Source: an uncultured Flavobacteriales bacterium (lineage in GTDB: Bacteria; Bacteroidota; Bacteroidia; Flavobacteriales_G; Salibacteraceae). From it: a stretch of 64,000 bases of DNA. The notes under the pieces were generated by a model. That model did not search any database and was not told the DNA's origin. It saw only the letters and a list, made by a program, of their open reading frames with translations. The position numbers were made by a program, and so were the translations under genes. The stretch is from positions 620,001 to 684,000 of the forward strand of contig CALSRO010000005.1 in assembly GCA_943788775.1 (NCBI GenBank), given 5' to 3'. How positions within the stretch are numbered: position 1 is the stretch's first letter; each line of letters begins with the position of its first letter. Shown in pieces: positions 34,881 through 44,504 of this stretch.

Positions 34881-36083
34881 ATGATGAAAATTGGGATTCT
34901 TAGAGAGGGTAAAGTGCCGCCAGATGAGCGAGTGGCTTTAACTCCAGGTCAGATTAAGCAGATAAGTAAAGACCATCCCAATCTGGAAATTGTGGTTAAA
35001 CGGTCAGATATTCGTAGAATCAAGGATGTCGAATATGAAGATGCCGGGGTGCAATTAGTTGACAATGTGCAGGATTGTGACATTTTGATCGGAGTGAAGG
35101 AGGTTCCGTTATCCGAATTGATTCCGAAGAAGACATACTTCTTTTTTAGCCATACAATCAAGATGCAGCCATATAATAAAGAGTTGTTACAAACTGTATG
35201 CGACCAAGGAATTACACTCATTGATTGGGAGTGTTTAACTGCACAAAACGGGAATCGCATCATCGGTTTTGGAAGGTATGCTGGCATTGTTGGGACTTAT
35301 AATGGTCTACGAGCATATGGTCTGAAGCATAAATCGTTCGATTTGAAAAAAGCACATGACTGTGCTGATCGAGAAGAATTAGAAAAAGAATTATTGAATG
35401 TGCAATTGCCGGCTATTAAGATTTTATTGTCTGGGGGAGGCAAAGTAGCGCATGGTGCATTAGAGGTATTAGAATCACTAAAGATTCGCGAAATAGGTAT
35501 CGAAGATTATTTACGTCAAACATATGATGAACCGGTTTTTTGTAGAATCGACTTTTCAGACTATCTGGTGAGAAGGGATGGTAATGCCTTCGATACTAAG
35601 GCTTATTATGCAAATCCTGAAGACCATGTCAGTTATTTCATGCGCTTTGCCAAAGTCACGGACGCCTTTATTGCTGGACATTATTGGGATTCTAGAGCCC
35701 CTTTTTTGTTTACCAGAGAAGATGTTAGAAGTCCAGATTTCAAAATTCAATTGGTGGCAGACATCAGTTGTGATATTGATGGGCCTGTGGCCACGACTCT
35801 TAGACCATCAACCATCGAAGATCCGTTTTATGGGTATGACCCAATGAATGAATTGGAAACAACGTTTGATGCTCCAGGTGCAATCACCGTAATGGCAGTG
35901 GACAATCTGCCTTGTGAATTACCACGCGATGCAAGTAAGGACTTTGGAGAGATGTTTATTGGAGGTGTGTTGCCTGCGCTTGTGAATGGTGATGCCGATG
36001 GAATTTTGGCAGGTGGCAGTATTACTAGAAATGGTGAAATTGCCGAGCAATTTTCCTACCTCAAAGAATGGTTAGCATCCTAA
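34881..36083 (+). CDS. Alanine dehydrogenase/saccharopine dehydrogenase-like oxidoreductase
   Basis: 400 residues. The N-terminal AlaDH/PNT domain starts MKIGILREGKVPPDERVALTP. FFFSHTIKMQPYNKELL (~85-100) and IDWECLTAQNGNRIIGFGRYAGIVG (~112-136) match the LYS1/AlaDH superfamily. LLSGGGKVAHGALEVLE (~183) is the Rossmann GxGxxxxG loop. It should use NAD(P)H on an amino-acid substrate, but alanine versus saccharopine cannot be decided here. Starts 2 bp after the barrel gene stop; two ATGs in tandem at 34881 and 34884. Confidence 0.8.
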   Translation: MMKIGILREGKVPPDERVALTPGQIKQISKDHPNLEIVVKRSDIRRIKDVEYEDAGVQLVDNVQDCDILIGVKEVPLSELIPKKTYFFFSHTIKMQPYNKELLQTVCDQGITLIDWECLTAQNGNRIIGFGRYAGIVGTYNGLRAYGLKHKSFDLKKAHDCADREELEKELLNVQLPAIKILLSGGGKVAHGALEVLESLKIREIGIEDYLRQTYDEPVFCRIDFSDYLVRRDGNAFDTKAYYANPEDHVSYFMRFAKVTDAFIAGHYWDSRAPFLFTREDVRSPDFKIQLVADISCDIDGPVATTLRPSTIEDPFYGYDPMNELETTFDAPGAITVMAVDNLPCELPRDASKDFGEMFIGGVLPALVNGDADGILAGGSITRNGEIAEQFSYLKEWLAS

Positions 36084-36735
36084 CAGTTTTTTAGAGCCGC
36101 GATTGTTGAGGCTGGGTTATCCGATTTGAACACGGTGCTTCCCGCCACTAGTGCGTTTGCGCCTGCAGCCATAAGTATTGGCGCATTTTCAAGGTTCACA
36201 CCTCCATCAATTTCAATGATAGTCTTCAGACCTTTCTTGTCTATAGCATCACGAAGTTGCTTCACCTTTTCAAAAGTATGTTCAATGAATTTTTGTCCAC
36301 CAAACCCTGGATTTACACTCATGATCAATACCAAATCTAATTCAGGAAGTATATCACTCAAAACGGAAATTGGTGTATGTGGATTTAATGCGACACCAGC
36401 CTTCATCCCAGCTAGATTTTATCGCTTGAACGGTTCTGTGCAGGTGTGTACAAGCTTCGAAAGTGTACGGTCAGTATGTCCGCTCCTGCCCGCTTGAAAG
36501 TCCTCGATATATGGGTCGGGGTTGGCAATCATGGCATGCACATCTAGAACCTTAGTTGGTACACTTTCTGAAGGCGCTGATTATGGGCAGGCCGAAGGAA
36601 ATGTTTGGGACAAATACTCCATCCATGACGTCCAAGGTGAAACCAATCCGCCTCACTGCTATTTAACATTTCAGATTCTTCAGCAATTCGAGTGAAATCG
36701 CAAGAAAGAAGGGAAGGCGCAACGATACATTTCAT
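36080..36735 (-). pseudogene. rpe: Ribulose-phosphate 3-epimerase, multiply frameshifted
   Basis: The N-terminal piece from the ATG at 36735 reads KCIVAPSLLSCDFTRIAEE then EADWFHL. After deleting one G it continues DVMDGVFVPNISFGLPIIS. Further pieces in other frames give KVLDVHAMIANPDPYIEDF, RAGADILTVH and FEACTHLHRTVQAIKS. From 36406 the frame is intact to the stop: MKAGVALNPHTP, MSVNPGFGGQKF, EIDGGVN, GSTVFKSD. At least five single-base indels lie within ~330 bp, while every catalytic block is still spelled out. Rpe is a pentose-phosphate housekeeping enzyme, so consensus errors or a second copy elsewhere should be considered before calling it dead. Confidence 0.85.
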
Positions 36736-36770
36736 TTGACAAACTTAAATAATTAGACTTCGATCACGAT

Positions 36771-37493
36771 TTATTTATGGTCAAATTCGATGGAGAGACT
36801 AAACCCTAAAGTTGGACCAAATTCAAGATTTCCGCCTAGCTGGTTGGTAAGCAAGCGTATGAGCTTCATGCCAAGAGAGTCCCCATTGATAAAGTCATTG
36901 TTTTCCGATAAACCGCGCCCATCATCCTCGTAAACTAGCTTCATTCTACCATGTTGTTTGGTTAGCCCAATATGGATGTGGCCAATTCGCCTACCTGCAA
37001 ACGCGTGTTTGATGCTGTTGGTCAACAGTTCATTTACTATCATCCCCAATGGAACTGCAAGTTCCATTGATTCTGAGATTTCTCTAGCTTCAATTATCAT
37101 ATCGATTTCAACATCTTTAGATTGATGCATTTGCAGAATTTGCTTGGCCAAATCGGAGAAATAACCTTGAAAGTCAATATGGTTCAATTCTTCTGCCTGA
37201 TACAACTTTTGATGGATGAGCGACATTACATGAATACGCGATTGACCTTCCTTTATTAATCCAAGAGCAACTTCATCCTTAATATGTTTCGATTGTAAAA
37301 AGAAAAGGCTAGAGATGATTTGAAGGTTGTTCTTGACCCGATGGTGAACTTCCCTAAGCAGCATATCCTTTTCCTTCAATACCTTTTCGATTGCTGCAGA
37401 TTGATCCGACAACTGAGTGGTGAGAGCAGTAGAATCTACGGTTTCAGTGCGGGCTTTGCTAAAACTCCAATAGAGGATGAGTCGCGCGCTCAA
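36771..37493 (-). CDS. Histidine kinase (HisKA_2/HWE-like), N-terminally truncated
   Basis: 240 residues as read from a TTG. A short end of a membrane helix (LILYWSF) and a coil lead to LLREVHHRVKNNLQIISSLFFLQ, the phospho-acceptor box of the HisKA_2 family, near residue 47. The ATPase domain follows, with VNELLTNSIKHAF (N box) near 150 and EDDGRGLSENNDF / GDSLGMKLIRLL (G boxes) near 190-210. Kinases of this group have an N-terminal sensor (TPR or 7TM) with membrane helices, missing here. Upstream DNA is the 3' end of an OmpA gene on the other strand, so the kinase gene is cut by a rearrangement or chimeric join. Confidence 0.75.
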   Translation of the reverse strand: MSARLILYWSFSKARTETVDSTALTTQLSDQSAAIEKVLKEKDMLLREVHHRVKNNLQIISSLFFLQSKHIKDEVALGLIKEGQSRIHVMSLIHQKLYQAEELNHIDFQGYFSDLAKQILQMHQSKDVEIDMIIEAREISESMELAVPLGMIVNELLTNSIKHAFAGRRIGHIHIGLTKQHGRMKLVYEDDGRGLSENNDFINGDSLGMKLIRLLTNQLGGNLEFGPTLGFSLSIEFDHK

Positions 37494-37592
37494 ATAAGGG
37501 TATATGGTGATAGCAAGCCAATAGCTTCTAATGATACCGATGATGGTAGGTCCAAAAATAAAAGGGTAGAAATAAGAATAGTTAAAAACTAG
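37491..37592 (+). pseudogene. 3' fragment of an OmpA-family gene
   Basis: In the + frame ending at 37592 the last 33 residues read RVYGDSKPIASNDTDDGRSKNKRVEI and end VKN. This is the C-terminal tail of an OmpA domain, very like that of the PorE-like protein at 10619 (GYGQSEPIASNDTEEGR). Nothing upstream in this frame fits OmpA; it is antisense to the kinase. Only the 3' end of the gene is present. Confidence 0.7.
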
Positions 37593-37599
37593 ATAGGTG

Positions 37600-38469
37600 T
37601 TAACCTAGATAGGATTTAAGCAATTTGCTTCTTGATGTGTGTCGCAATCTTCTTATACCTTTTTCCTTGATTTGACGAACACGCTCTCGCGTTAAATCAA
37701 ATAATTCTCCAATTTCTTCAAGCGTCATTGGGTGCTTTCCTGTGAGTCCAAAATAGTGCCGAATAACATCCGCTTCTCTTTCAGATAGAGTGGCCAAAGA
37801 CCTTTCAATTTCTTGTCTGAGCGAGTCATTGAGGAGTGAAGATTCAGGATTATGTTCTTGCTCACCTTGCATCAAATCGTACATGTTTCTATCCTCATCC
37901 TCCGCTCCAGGAAGTGGGGCGTCCATTGAAACATGACGTCTGTTGTTTTTCATGTTTTGCTTCACATCACCTTCTGGTAATTCTAGCGCAAGTGCTAATT
38001 CGTTCGCAGTTGGTTCGCGTTCGTGCTCTTGTTCTAGCTTGGCATAAGCACGATTGATTTTATTAATGTTCCCAATTTTGTTAAGGGGTAACCTGACGAT
38101 CCTCGCTTGTTCTGCTAATGCTTGTAGAATAGATTGACGGATCCACCAAACAGCATAGGAGATGAATTTAAATCCGCGAGTTTCATCAAATCGTTTAGCT
38201 GCCTTGATCAATCCAAGATTTCCTTCGTTAATCAGATCGGGCAAGCTGAGTCCTTGGTTTTGATATTGTTTTGAAACAGATACAACGAAGCGAAGGTTGG
38301 CCCGAACCATCTTTGCCAGTGCAGCTTGATCACCTTCTTTGATACGCTTGGCCAGTTCTACCTCCTGATCTGCGGTGATTAAATCTTCTCGACCAATTTC
38401 GGTCAAGTATTTATCGAGCGATGCAGTTTCGCGATTGGTTATTTGCTGGGTTATCTTAAGCTGACGCAT
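37600..38469 (-). CDS. rpoD: Primary sigma factor RpoD/SigA (short Bacteroidota form)
   Basis: 289 residues. Region 1.2 ([27 protein letters not shown]) near 18, region 2 with [18 protein letters not shown] and [15 protein letters not shown] near 82-115, region 3 near 130-190 and region 4 with [27 protein letters not shown] near 245-280. Region 1.1 and the non-conserved insert are absent, as in Bacteroidota housekeeping sigma factors, which read TTG/TAnnTTTG promoters. Cytoplasmic. Convergent to the OmpA fragment (7 bp). Confidence 0.95.
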   Translation of the reverse strand: MRQLKITQQITNRETASLDKYLTEIGREDLITADQEVELAKRIKEGDQAALAKMVRANLRFVVSVSKQYQNQGLSLPDLINEGNLGLIKAAKRFDETRGFKFISYAVWWIRQSILQALAEQARIVRLPLNKIGNINKINRAYAKLEQEHEREPTANELALALELPEGDVKQNMKNNRRHVSMDAPLPGAEDEDRNMYDLMQGEQEHNPESSLLNDSLRQEIERSLATLSEREADVIRHYFGLTGKHPMTLEEIGELFDLTRERVRQIKEKGIRRLRHTSRSKLLKSYLG

Positions 38470-38511
38470 AGTTGCAATTTTTGATGTTCCAAAGAAATAC
38501 TATGAAGAGCA

Positions 38512-38552
38512 CCAAAAAAGAAGGCGGTATTCAAGTTTTTGAATACCGCCTT
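38512..38552 (-). terminator. Rho-independent terminator of pnp
   Basis: Perfect 14-bp stem AAGGCGGTATTCAA / TTGAATACCGCCTT with a 4-base loop, followed on the minus strand by TTCTTTTTTGG. About 27 bp after the pnp stop codon. Confidence 0.85.
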
Positions 38553-38579
38553 GTTGAAAGCGTTGATTTTCAGTAAGTA

Positions 38580-40712
38580 CTACTCAGCTGGCTTCGCCTC
38601 AGGCTTAGCGATAAGAGCTTTTCTGCTTAATCTAAGTTTGCCTGATTTTTGATCAATTTCAATCAATTTAACCTCGATTTTATCACCTGTAGCTAATACA
38701 TCTTCTACTTTTTCGATTCGTTTCCAGTCTATTTCAGAGATATGAAGCAATCCTTCTTTTCCAGGAAGTATCTCAACAAAAGCTCCGAAGGCCGCAATGT
38801 TTTTCACCTTACCGGTATATACTTGACCAACTTCTGGTTTTGCTACAATACCGTTGACCCAAGCCAGTGCTTTGTCCATTCCTTCCTTGTTGTCACAAGC
38901 GATTTGAACAACTCCATGGTTATCATCTTCAGTAATTGAGATTGTAGTTCCTGTTTCTTTTTGAATTTCCTGAATAACCTTACCACCTGGTCCTATCACA
39001 GCGCCAATCTGGTCTTTGTCAATTAGTATGGTTTCAATTCTTGGAACATGTGGCTTATAATCTGCTCTTGGCTCGGTGATGGTTTTCATCATTTCTCCCA
39101 GAATATGAGCTCGGCCTTCTTTAGCTTGATTGAGTGCCTTTTCTAATACTTCATACGCAAGTCCATCAACTTTAATGTCCATTTGACATGCCGTGATGCC
39201 CTTAGATGTACCGGTCACCTTAAAGTCCATATCTCCTAAGTGATCCTCATCGCCTAGGATGTCAGACAAAACCTGATACTTTCCATCATCACCCATGATC
39301 AGTCCCATGGCGATACCACTCACAGGTCTCTTGATTTTGACACCAGCATCCATTAAACCAAGTGTTCCAGCGCAAACAGTCGCCATGGAAGATGAACCAT
39401 TTGATTCTAATATATCTGAAACAATACGAATGGTATAAGGATTTACATCCGCACTTGGAATCATTCCTTTTAATGCTCTAAGAGCAAGGTTGCCGTGACC
39501 AACTTCTCTTCGGGATACACCGCGAATTGGTCGAGCCTCTCCTGTTGAGAAAGGTGGGAAGTTGTAATGAAGCATGAACTTTTCGCTTCCTTCAACCAAT
39601 GCACTATCGACTGTTTGTTCGTCAAGCTTAGTGCCTAATGTAACTGTGGTCAAAGACTGAGTTTCACCACGTGTGAATATCGCAGAACCATGAGTTCTTG
39701 GAAGGTAGTCAACTTCACACCAGATTGGTCGTATTTCGTCTGTCTTTCTTCCGTCCAAGCGCTGGCCTGTGTCTAGAACCATTTTTCGCATAGCAGCCTT
39801 CTCAATATCGTGGAAGTATTTTCCAACGAGTCCAGCTTTTTCAGCCTGATCTTCTTCAGATAAAGTCGCTAAATATTCATCGCGCAATGCCTTGAATGCA
39901 TCACCACGCTCGTGCTTGGCACTAGCAGAGATCGCAATGGTGTAGCACTTGTCAAAACAATATGCATGAACGGCTTTGGCTAAATCTTCATCATTTGTTT
40001 CATGAGAATATTCACGCTTTGGTCCTGTGTTTCCAATCTTGGCAGCAAGATCAAGCTGTGCTTGACAATGAATTTTTATTTCAGAATGTGCGATTTTTAT
40101 GGCTTCAAGCATTTCTGCCTCACTAACCTCACTCATCTCACCTTCAACCATCATGATGTTGTCCATAGTAGCAGCAACAACGATGTCCAAATCACAATCC
40201 GCCATTTGCTCCATTTTTGGATTAACGACAAATTCGCCATTGATACGTCCAACACGAACTTCAGATACTGGCCCTGCAAAAGGAATGTCGGATACTGCAA
40301 GTGCTGCAGAAGCTGCTAAGCATGCAAGTGCATCTGGTTGGGTTGATTTGTCTGCTGAAATCAGACTGATCATCATTTGTGTATCCGCGTGATAGTCGCT
40401 TGGGAAAAGTGGGCGGAGTGCACGGTCAATTAACCGCATAGTAAGTATCTCGCTGTCAGATGGTCGAGCTTCTCTCTTAAAGAATCCACCAGGAAATTTG
40501 CCGGTTGAGGCATATTTCTCACGATAATCAACAGTAAGAGGTAAAAAGTCAACACCATCCTTAGCGTCTTTATTTGACACGACAGCCGCGAGTAGCATGG
40601 TGTCTCCTTGTCTTACGACAACAGATCCGTCTGCTTGCTTGGCAAGTTTGCCAGTTTCTATAGTTATAGTTTCACCGTTAGATCCGGTGATTGTTTGTGT
40701 TGTTCCTAACAT
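38580..40712 (-). CDS. pnp: Polyribonucleotide nucleotidyltransferase (PNPase)
   Basis: 710 residues. Two RNase PH domains (1-~220 and ~310-540, with [21 protein letters not shown] and [14 protein letters not shown] loops), a KH domain with [15 protein letters not shown] (~565) and an S1 domain with [31 protein letters not shown] (~630-665). Phosphorolytic 3'-5' exoribonuclease in RNA turnover. Follows rpsO, the classic rpsO-pnp order, with a terminator-like hairpin between them. Confidence 0.97.
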   Translation of the reverse strand: MLGTTQTITGSNGETITIETGKLAKQADGSVVVRQGDTMLLAAVVSNKDAKDGVDFLPLTVDYREKYASTGKFPGGFFKREARPSDSEILTMRLIDRALRPLFPSDYHADTQMMISLISADKSTQPDALACLAASAALAVSDIPFAGPVSEVRVGRINGEFVVNPKMEQMADCDLDIVVAATMDNIMMVEGEMSEVSEAEMLEAIKIAHSEIKIHCQAQLDLAAKIGNTGPKREYSHETNDEDLAKAVHAYCFDKCYTIAISASAKHERGDAFKALRDEYLATLSEEDQAEKAGLVGKYFHDIEKAAMRKMVLDTGQRLDGRKTDEIRPIWCEVDYLPRTHGSAIFTRGETQSLTTVTLGTKLDEQTVDSALVEGSEKFMLHYNFPPFSTGEARPIRGVSRREVGHGNLALRALKGMIPSADVNPYTIRIVSDILESNGSSSMATVCAGTLGLMDAGVKIKRPVSGIAMGLIMGDDGKYQVLSDILGDEDHLGDMDFKVTGTSKGITACQMDIKVDGLAYEVLEKALNQAKEGRAHILGEMMKTITEPRADYKPHVPRIETILIDKDQIGAVIGPGGKVIQEIQKETGTTISITEDDNHGVVQIACDNKEGMDKALAWVNGIVAKPEVGQVYTGKVKNIAAFGAFVEILPGKEGLLHISEIDWKRIEKVEDVLATGDKIEVKLIEIDQKSGKLRLSRKALIAKPEAKPAE

Positions 40713-40733
40713 AATTCGGTAAGTGTAGATACT

Positions 40734-40762
40734 AAAAAAGGCAATGATTCATTGCCTTTTTT
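40734..40762 (-). terminator. Hairpin between rpsO and pnp
   Basis: AAAAAAGGCAATG / CATTGCCTTTTTT stem with a 3-base loop. On the minus strand it is followed by T6. It lies 17 bp after the rpsO stop and 22 bp before the pnp ATG, so it can attenuate read-through from rpsO into pnp. Confidence 0.8.
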
Positions 40763-40779
40763 CGACCCTGACTGGTCTG

Positions 40780-41049
40780 TTATTTTCTTAATTTAAGCTC
40801 CTTAATGATACTTCTGTATCGCTCAATATCCTTGTTTTTAAGGTAATTGAGTAGGCTTCTTCTTTTTCCAACCAACTTGATAAGAGCTTGTTGTGTGGTG
40901 AAGTCCTTGCGGTTTTCTTTTAGGTGACCAGTTAAGTGGTCAATTCGGTGGCTAAACAATGCAATTTGTCCTTCAGCCGAGCCCGTGTCAGTTGCTTCTG
41001 AGCCGTGCTTTTTAAATATCTCGTGTTTCTTTTCGCTTGTCAAATACAT
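40780..41049 (-). CDS. rpsO: 30S ribosomal protein S15
   Basis: 89 residues, the usual length. GSAEGQIALFSHRIDHLTGHLKENRKDF and LVGKRRSLLNYLKNKDIERY are the rRNA-binding signature of S15. Primary binder of 16S rRNA central domain. Precedes pnp on the same strand. Confidence 0.97.
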   Translation of the reverse strand: MYLTSEKKHEIFKKHGSEATDTGSAEGQIALFSHRIDHLTGHLKENRKDFTTQQALIKLVGKRRSLLNYLKNKDIERYRSIIKELKLRK

Positions 41050-41121
41050 ACTTTCCGCTATACGTTTCTAAAATTCGGGCTGCGAAGATAGTTATTTAAG
41101 TATGAATAACTTATTCTCCAA

Positions 41122-41967
41122 TTAATTTTTCAGCATGGATAAAGATTGGTAAATCTTGTCCTTTAAATCTGAGCGCTTCACAATAAAATCAAGGAAGCCA
41201 TGCTCCAAAACAAACTCTGAGGTTTGAAAGCCTTCAGGCAGATCTTTTCCAATTGTTTCTTTTACAACACGCGGTCCAGCAAAACCAATAAGTGCACCCG
41301 GTTCTGCGATATTTAAGTCGCCTAGCATGGCAAATGAAGCGGTCACACCACCAGTTGTTGGATCGGTAAGTAATGAAATGTACGGCAGCTTTTTCTCTGC
41401 TAATAGAGTCAATTTAGCACTTGTCTTTGCCATTTGCATTAACGAAAAGGCAGCTTCCATCATTCTGGCTCCACCAGATTTGCTAATCATAATGAAGGGC
41501 ATGTTTTTCTCAATGGCATAGTCAATCGCTCGACTTATTTTTTCGCCCACCACAGAACCCATACTGCCACCGATGAACTGAAAATCCATGGATGCGATAA
41601 CCACTTTTCTGCGATTTATTGCCCCCGTTGCTGTTCGACAAGCATCGTGTAATCCGGTTTTCTTAATGGTAGATGCTAATCGATCCGCATACTTTTTAGT
41701 GTCCTCAAATGATAAAGGATCACCGCTAATAATGTGCGGATTCAATTCTGTGTGGCGATTGTTGTCAAAAAGGACTTGGAAATATTTCTGCGAATTAATT
41801 CGCTCATGATAACCACAGCTTTCGCAAACCCAAAGTGTTTGTGCATGTTCGTCAGAACTCACCACATGATTGCAATCGCGGCACTTATACCACAATCCTT
41901 CTGGAGTTTCCTTTTTTTCTTTGGTTGGGGTTCTAATCCCCTCAGTCATTCGTTTGAACCAACCCAT
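41122..41967 (-). CDS. accD: Acetyl-CoA carboxylase carboxyltransferase subunit beta
   Basis: 281 residues. N-terminal zinc finger with C-x2-C pairs CRDC (~29) and CESC (~48). The crotonase-like body contains [17 protein letters not shown] (~131), [11 protein letters not shown] (~162) and [17 protein letters not shown] (~200). Transfers the carboxyl group from biotin to acetyl-CoA in the first step of fatty acid synthesis, as an alpha2beta2 complex with AccA (not in the window). Confidence 0.96.
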   Translation of the reverse strand: MGWFKRMTEGIRTPTKEKKETPEGLWYKCRDCNHVVSSDEHAQTLWVCESCGYHERINSQKYFQVLFDNNRHTELNPHIISGDPLSFEDTKKYADRLASTIKKTGLHDACRTATGAINRRKVVIASMDFQFIGGSMGSVVGEKISRAIDYAIEKNMPFIMISKSGGARMMEAAFSLMQMAKTSAKLTLLAEKKLPYISLLTDPTTGGVTASFAMLGDLNIAEPGALIGFAGPRVVKETIGKDLPEGFQTSEFVLEHGFLDFIVKRSDLKDKIYQSLSMLKN

Positions 41968-42025
41968 GTAATAGATTTATTGCAGCCTGCAAAGCTATAC
42001 CAATTTCTAACAGTTCATAGTATAG

Positions 42026-44449
42026 TTAGAATGGATAGCTAATGGCCAGGTTAAAGGTTACTTCAGGCCTTTTCCAATCACCCAAATTTGGATCACCATT
42101 GTTCAATCGCCACTCCTTACGATATTGGTTAGTGAGGGTTTTTGGCTGGAAAAATGCCCAGCGTTCACCCTCAGGTAAATTTGGATCTTTAAGCTGCAAG
42201 CCAGCGTCAAAGCGAAGGACAAAAAAGTTAAGGTTGTAACGCAGGCCAGCACCTGGCGCAATGGCAATTCCACGCCAGAAGCTAGTTACATCAAAATTTG
42301 CATTGGGTCTATCAGCATCCTCCCAAAACCAGATGTTCCCTAGGTCGAGAAAGGCGGCACCTTCAAATTGCTTTACTATTTTGAATCGATATTCCAAGTT
42401 GAACTCCAGTTGAATTTCACCGACTTGGTCGATGCCATAAGTAGAGGTGTCCGCAACATTTCCTGGGCCTAATGCTCTTGCACGCCATGCTCTAATACCA
42501 TTTGAACCTCCTGCAAAATAGGATCGATCGAAGGGTAGGGCAGATCTGTTTGCAAGAGGAAGACCTGCGCCACCGAAGAATCGGACTACGTAAGAACTAG
42601 ACTTAGTAAGAATAAAGTATTTTTTGTACTCAAAATCGCCCTTAACGTATTGTGCGAAAGCTATGGTGTCAATCAAATAGCTTCCATTGTCCTCTGGAAG
42701 GTTCAACGGTTTTGAAGCCAGGCGTAATAGATTTCCAGCTGACTCGAATGTGGCGCGGTAGTAATAGAAGTTCTTTAGCGAGTTCGTAATATCTTGGGTA
42801 GTGTAGGAGTAAGCAAATCTGCCTGCTGGTATAATATGATTTGAATAGCTGTTGATGAGTAATACATTGTTCGAGGAGTTTAGCTGCTCTGTGAATGCAT
42901 CTGATTTTTGTAGTTGGATTACACTTATGTCTACAGGTGCTATAGTGAGTAAGTCCTGATCTCTCAATCTGAGGGTCCACTGCAAAGTAGTGTTGATTAG
43001 ATTTCTATCATACTGTGGGCGTCCTTGTCTATCTAAAGCTAAACTGATGTTGGTTTTTGGTTCCTTTATTTTTGGGAGATCGCGTCCTGGTATGCGAAGG
43101 AGAAAGTCGGGTATGGTGATGCTTACTTCACTACCATATTCATAAGTATTAATTGGTGTTTTGCCTATTACCGAGTTTTCATCTCCTTCAAGATTGGTGT
43201 TTGTATTCTGCCATTCCACTCCGCCATAAACCTTCCAATTCAATTGTTCTGCCCCTTTGAACAGATTCTTGTTTTTATAATTAACAGATGAAGAAATACC
43301 GAGATTGCCTGAACGGTTTGTGCCCACCGTTTCAAACATCATCCCTTGCTTAGGGGCTTTGTTCAGATTAACAACCATGTCTAATTGCGGAATACCATTC
43401 AATTCTCCATTAGGTTCAAAATCGATGTCAATAAACCGAAAAGTGCCAAGTGCATTGATCCTATCATAGGTGTACTGCATTTTACTTTGAGAGTAAAACT
43501 CATTTTTATTTAGAAAAAGGTTTCGAGAAATTCTAGCCGGCCTGACATATGGTTTTCCCTTTGATAGGTATAGGTATTCTTTGTAGAAGGTGCTGTCAAG
43601 GGCGTAATTTCTAATTCCAGTGGCTTCAAAATTTTCATTCACAATGACCCCAGATATTTGATGTTTGAGATGTGGCGTTTGAATAAGAGTGTCGCGACTA
43701 TTTGTCGATGAAATATTTCTTAAGTTTCTAAATCGGATCACTACGTCATAATAGTTTCCTTCAATGTTGGTGTCAATGTCATAAGTCACATGGATTTTTT
43801 CAAATGTGTAGTAGCCTATGTCGCGCAATGCCTTAGTCAGCCTGTTTCGTTCTTTTGCGAGTACCTCGGTGTTGTAAACGCTACCTCTTGAAAGTTTAAG
43901 TTTTCGAAGTGCAGTGTTTTCTGGTTTGGCAAATTCAGCCTTCAACGAATCGTCTTCGAATGATTTTCCCAAGCGCCTCAATTTGTACTCTGGTCCTGTA
44001 TTTACAAAGTAATGGAGTTCAACTTCTAAACTATCATACCAGGCTTGGGCATCCACTTCAGCATCGAAGTGTCCATTGTTGTTTAGGTACTTAACCAATT
44101 GTTCGGAACTGCGATTTAATAAGGCAGGTTCGAAAATCACAGGTGCTTCACCGACATCTTCTTTCAGAAACTTGACAAATCGTTTTTCTGGATTTTTCCC
44201 ATTGGCATAATTCCATACGCCAAGGTGAAAATTAACCAATTGAAAGAGCTTTCGATTTGGTTTTTGCTTTAAAATCGAGTTTAAGTCGTCTTCACCCAGT
44301 TCAGTAAAAACTGAATCTTTACCATTTATGTGAATTACATTCCTTACTAAAAGGTGCTCTCCTTCCTGCACATAGCGCGTAGGGCGGCATGATTGGAAAA
44401 ATCCAAGGGACGTTATTAATATGCAACTAAGGAATAATCGGTAGACCAT
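42026..44449 (-). CDS. tamL: TamL-type outer-membrane lipoprotein (BamA/TamA superfamily)
   Basis: 807 residues. A lipobox near residue 21 (LGFFQSCRPTRYVQEGEHLL) makes it a lipoprotein, as in the Bacteroidota TamL proteins that replace TamA. POTRA-like modules cover ~28-300. The C-terminal 16-strand barrel (~350-807) has the superfamily block RSYFAGGSNGIRAWRARALGPG near 655, matching the VRGY/IRGW motif in strand 6, and ends with aromatic FNLAISYPF. Works with TamB in envelope biogenesis; TamB is not in the window. Divergent from the SpoU methyltransferase. Confidence 0.85.
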   Translation of the reverse strand: MVYRLFLSCILITSLGFFQSCRPTRYVQEGEHLLVRNVIHINGKDSVFTELGEDDLNSILKQKPNRKLFQLVNFHLGVWNYANGKNPEKRFVKFLKEDVGEAPVIFEPALLNRSSEQLVKYLNNNGHFDAEVDAQAWYDSLEVELHYFVNTGPEYKLRRLGKSFEDDSLKAEFAKPENTALRKLKLSRGSVYNTEVLAKERNRLTKALRDIGYYTFEKIHVTYDIDTNIEGNYYDVVIRFRNLRNISSTNSRDTLIQTPHLKHQISGVIVNENFEATGIRNYALDSTFYKEYLYLSKGKPYVRPARISRNLFLNKNEFYSQSKMQYTYDRINALGTFRFIDIDFEPNGELNGIPQLDMVVNLNKAPKQGMMFETVGTNRSGNLGISSSVNYKNKNLFKGAEQLNWKVYGGVEWQNTNTNLEGDENSVIGKTPINTYEYGSEVSITIPDFLLRIPGRDLPKIKEPKTNISLALDRQGRPQYDRNLINTTLQWTLRLRDQDLLTIAPVDISVIQLQKSDAFTEQLNSSNNVLLINSYSNHIIPAGRFAYSYTTQDITNSLKNFYYYRATFESAGNLLRLASKPLNLPEDNGSYLIDTIAFAQYVKGDFEYKKYFILTKSSSYVVRFFGGAGLPLANRSALPFDRSYFAGGSNGIRAWRARALGPGNVADTSTYGIDQVGEIQLEFNLEYRFKIVKQFEGAAFLDLGNIWFWEDADRPNANFDVTSFWRGIAIAPGAGLRYNLNFFVLRFDAGLQLKDPNLPEGERWAFFQPKTLTNQYRKEWRLNNGDPNLGDWKRPEVTFNLAISYPF

Positions 44450-44462
44450 CTAAGCCTGCGCT

Positions 44463-44470
44463 TATATTTG
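44463..44470 (+). promoter_or_regulatory. Bacteroidota -7 box (TATATTTG)
   Basis: Exact TAnnTTTG, 34 bp before the GTG start of the SpoU methyltransferase gene, inside the divergent gap with tamL. No TTG box at standard spacing upstream. Confidence 0.4.
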
Positions 44471-44504
44471 GCCTCAAATCTACTTTAATCCAAACCTTAG
44501 GTAA

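Noticed and set aside
36126..36497. 123-residue plus-strand frame
   Set aside because: Antisense to the rpe reading frames.
37320..37490. Upstream part of the plus-strand frame ending in the OmpA fragment
   Set aside because: Antisense to the kinase; no OmpA similarity before about 37491.
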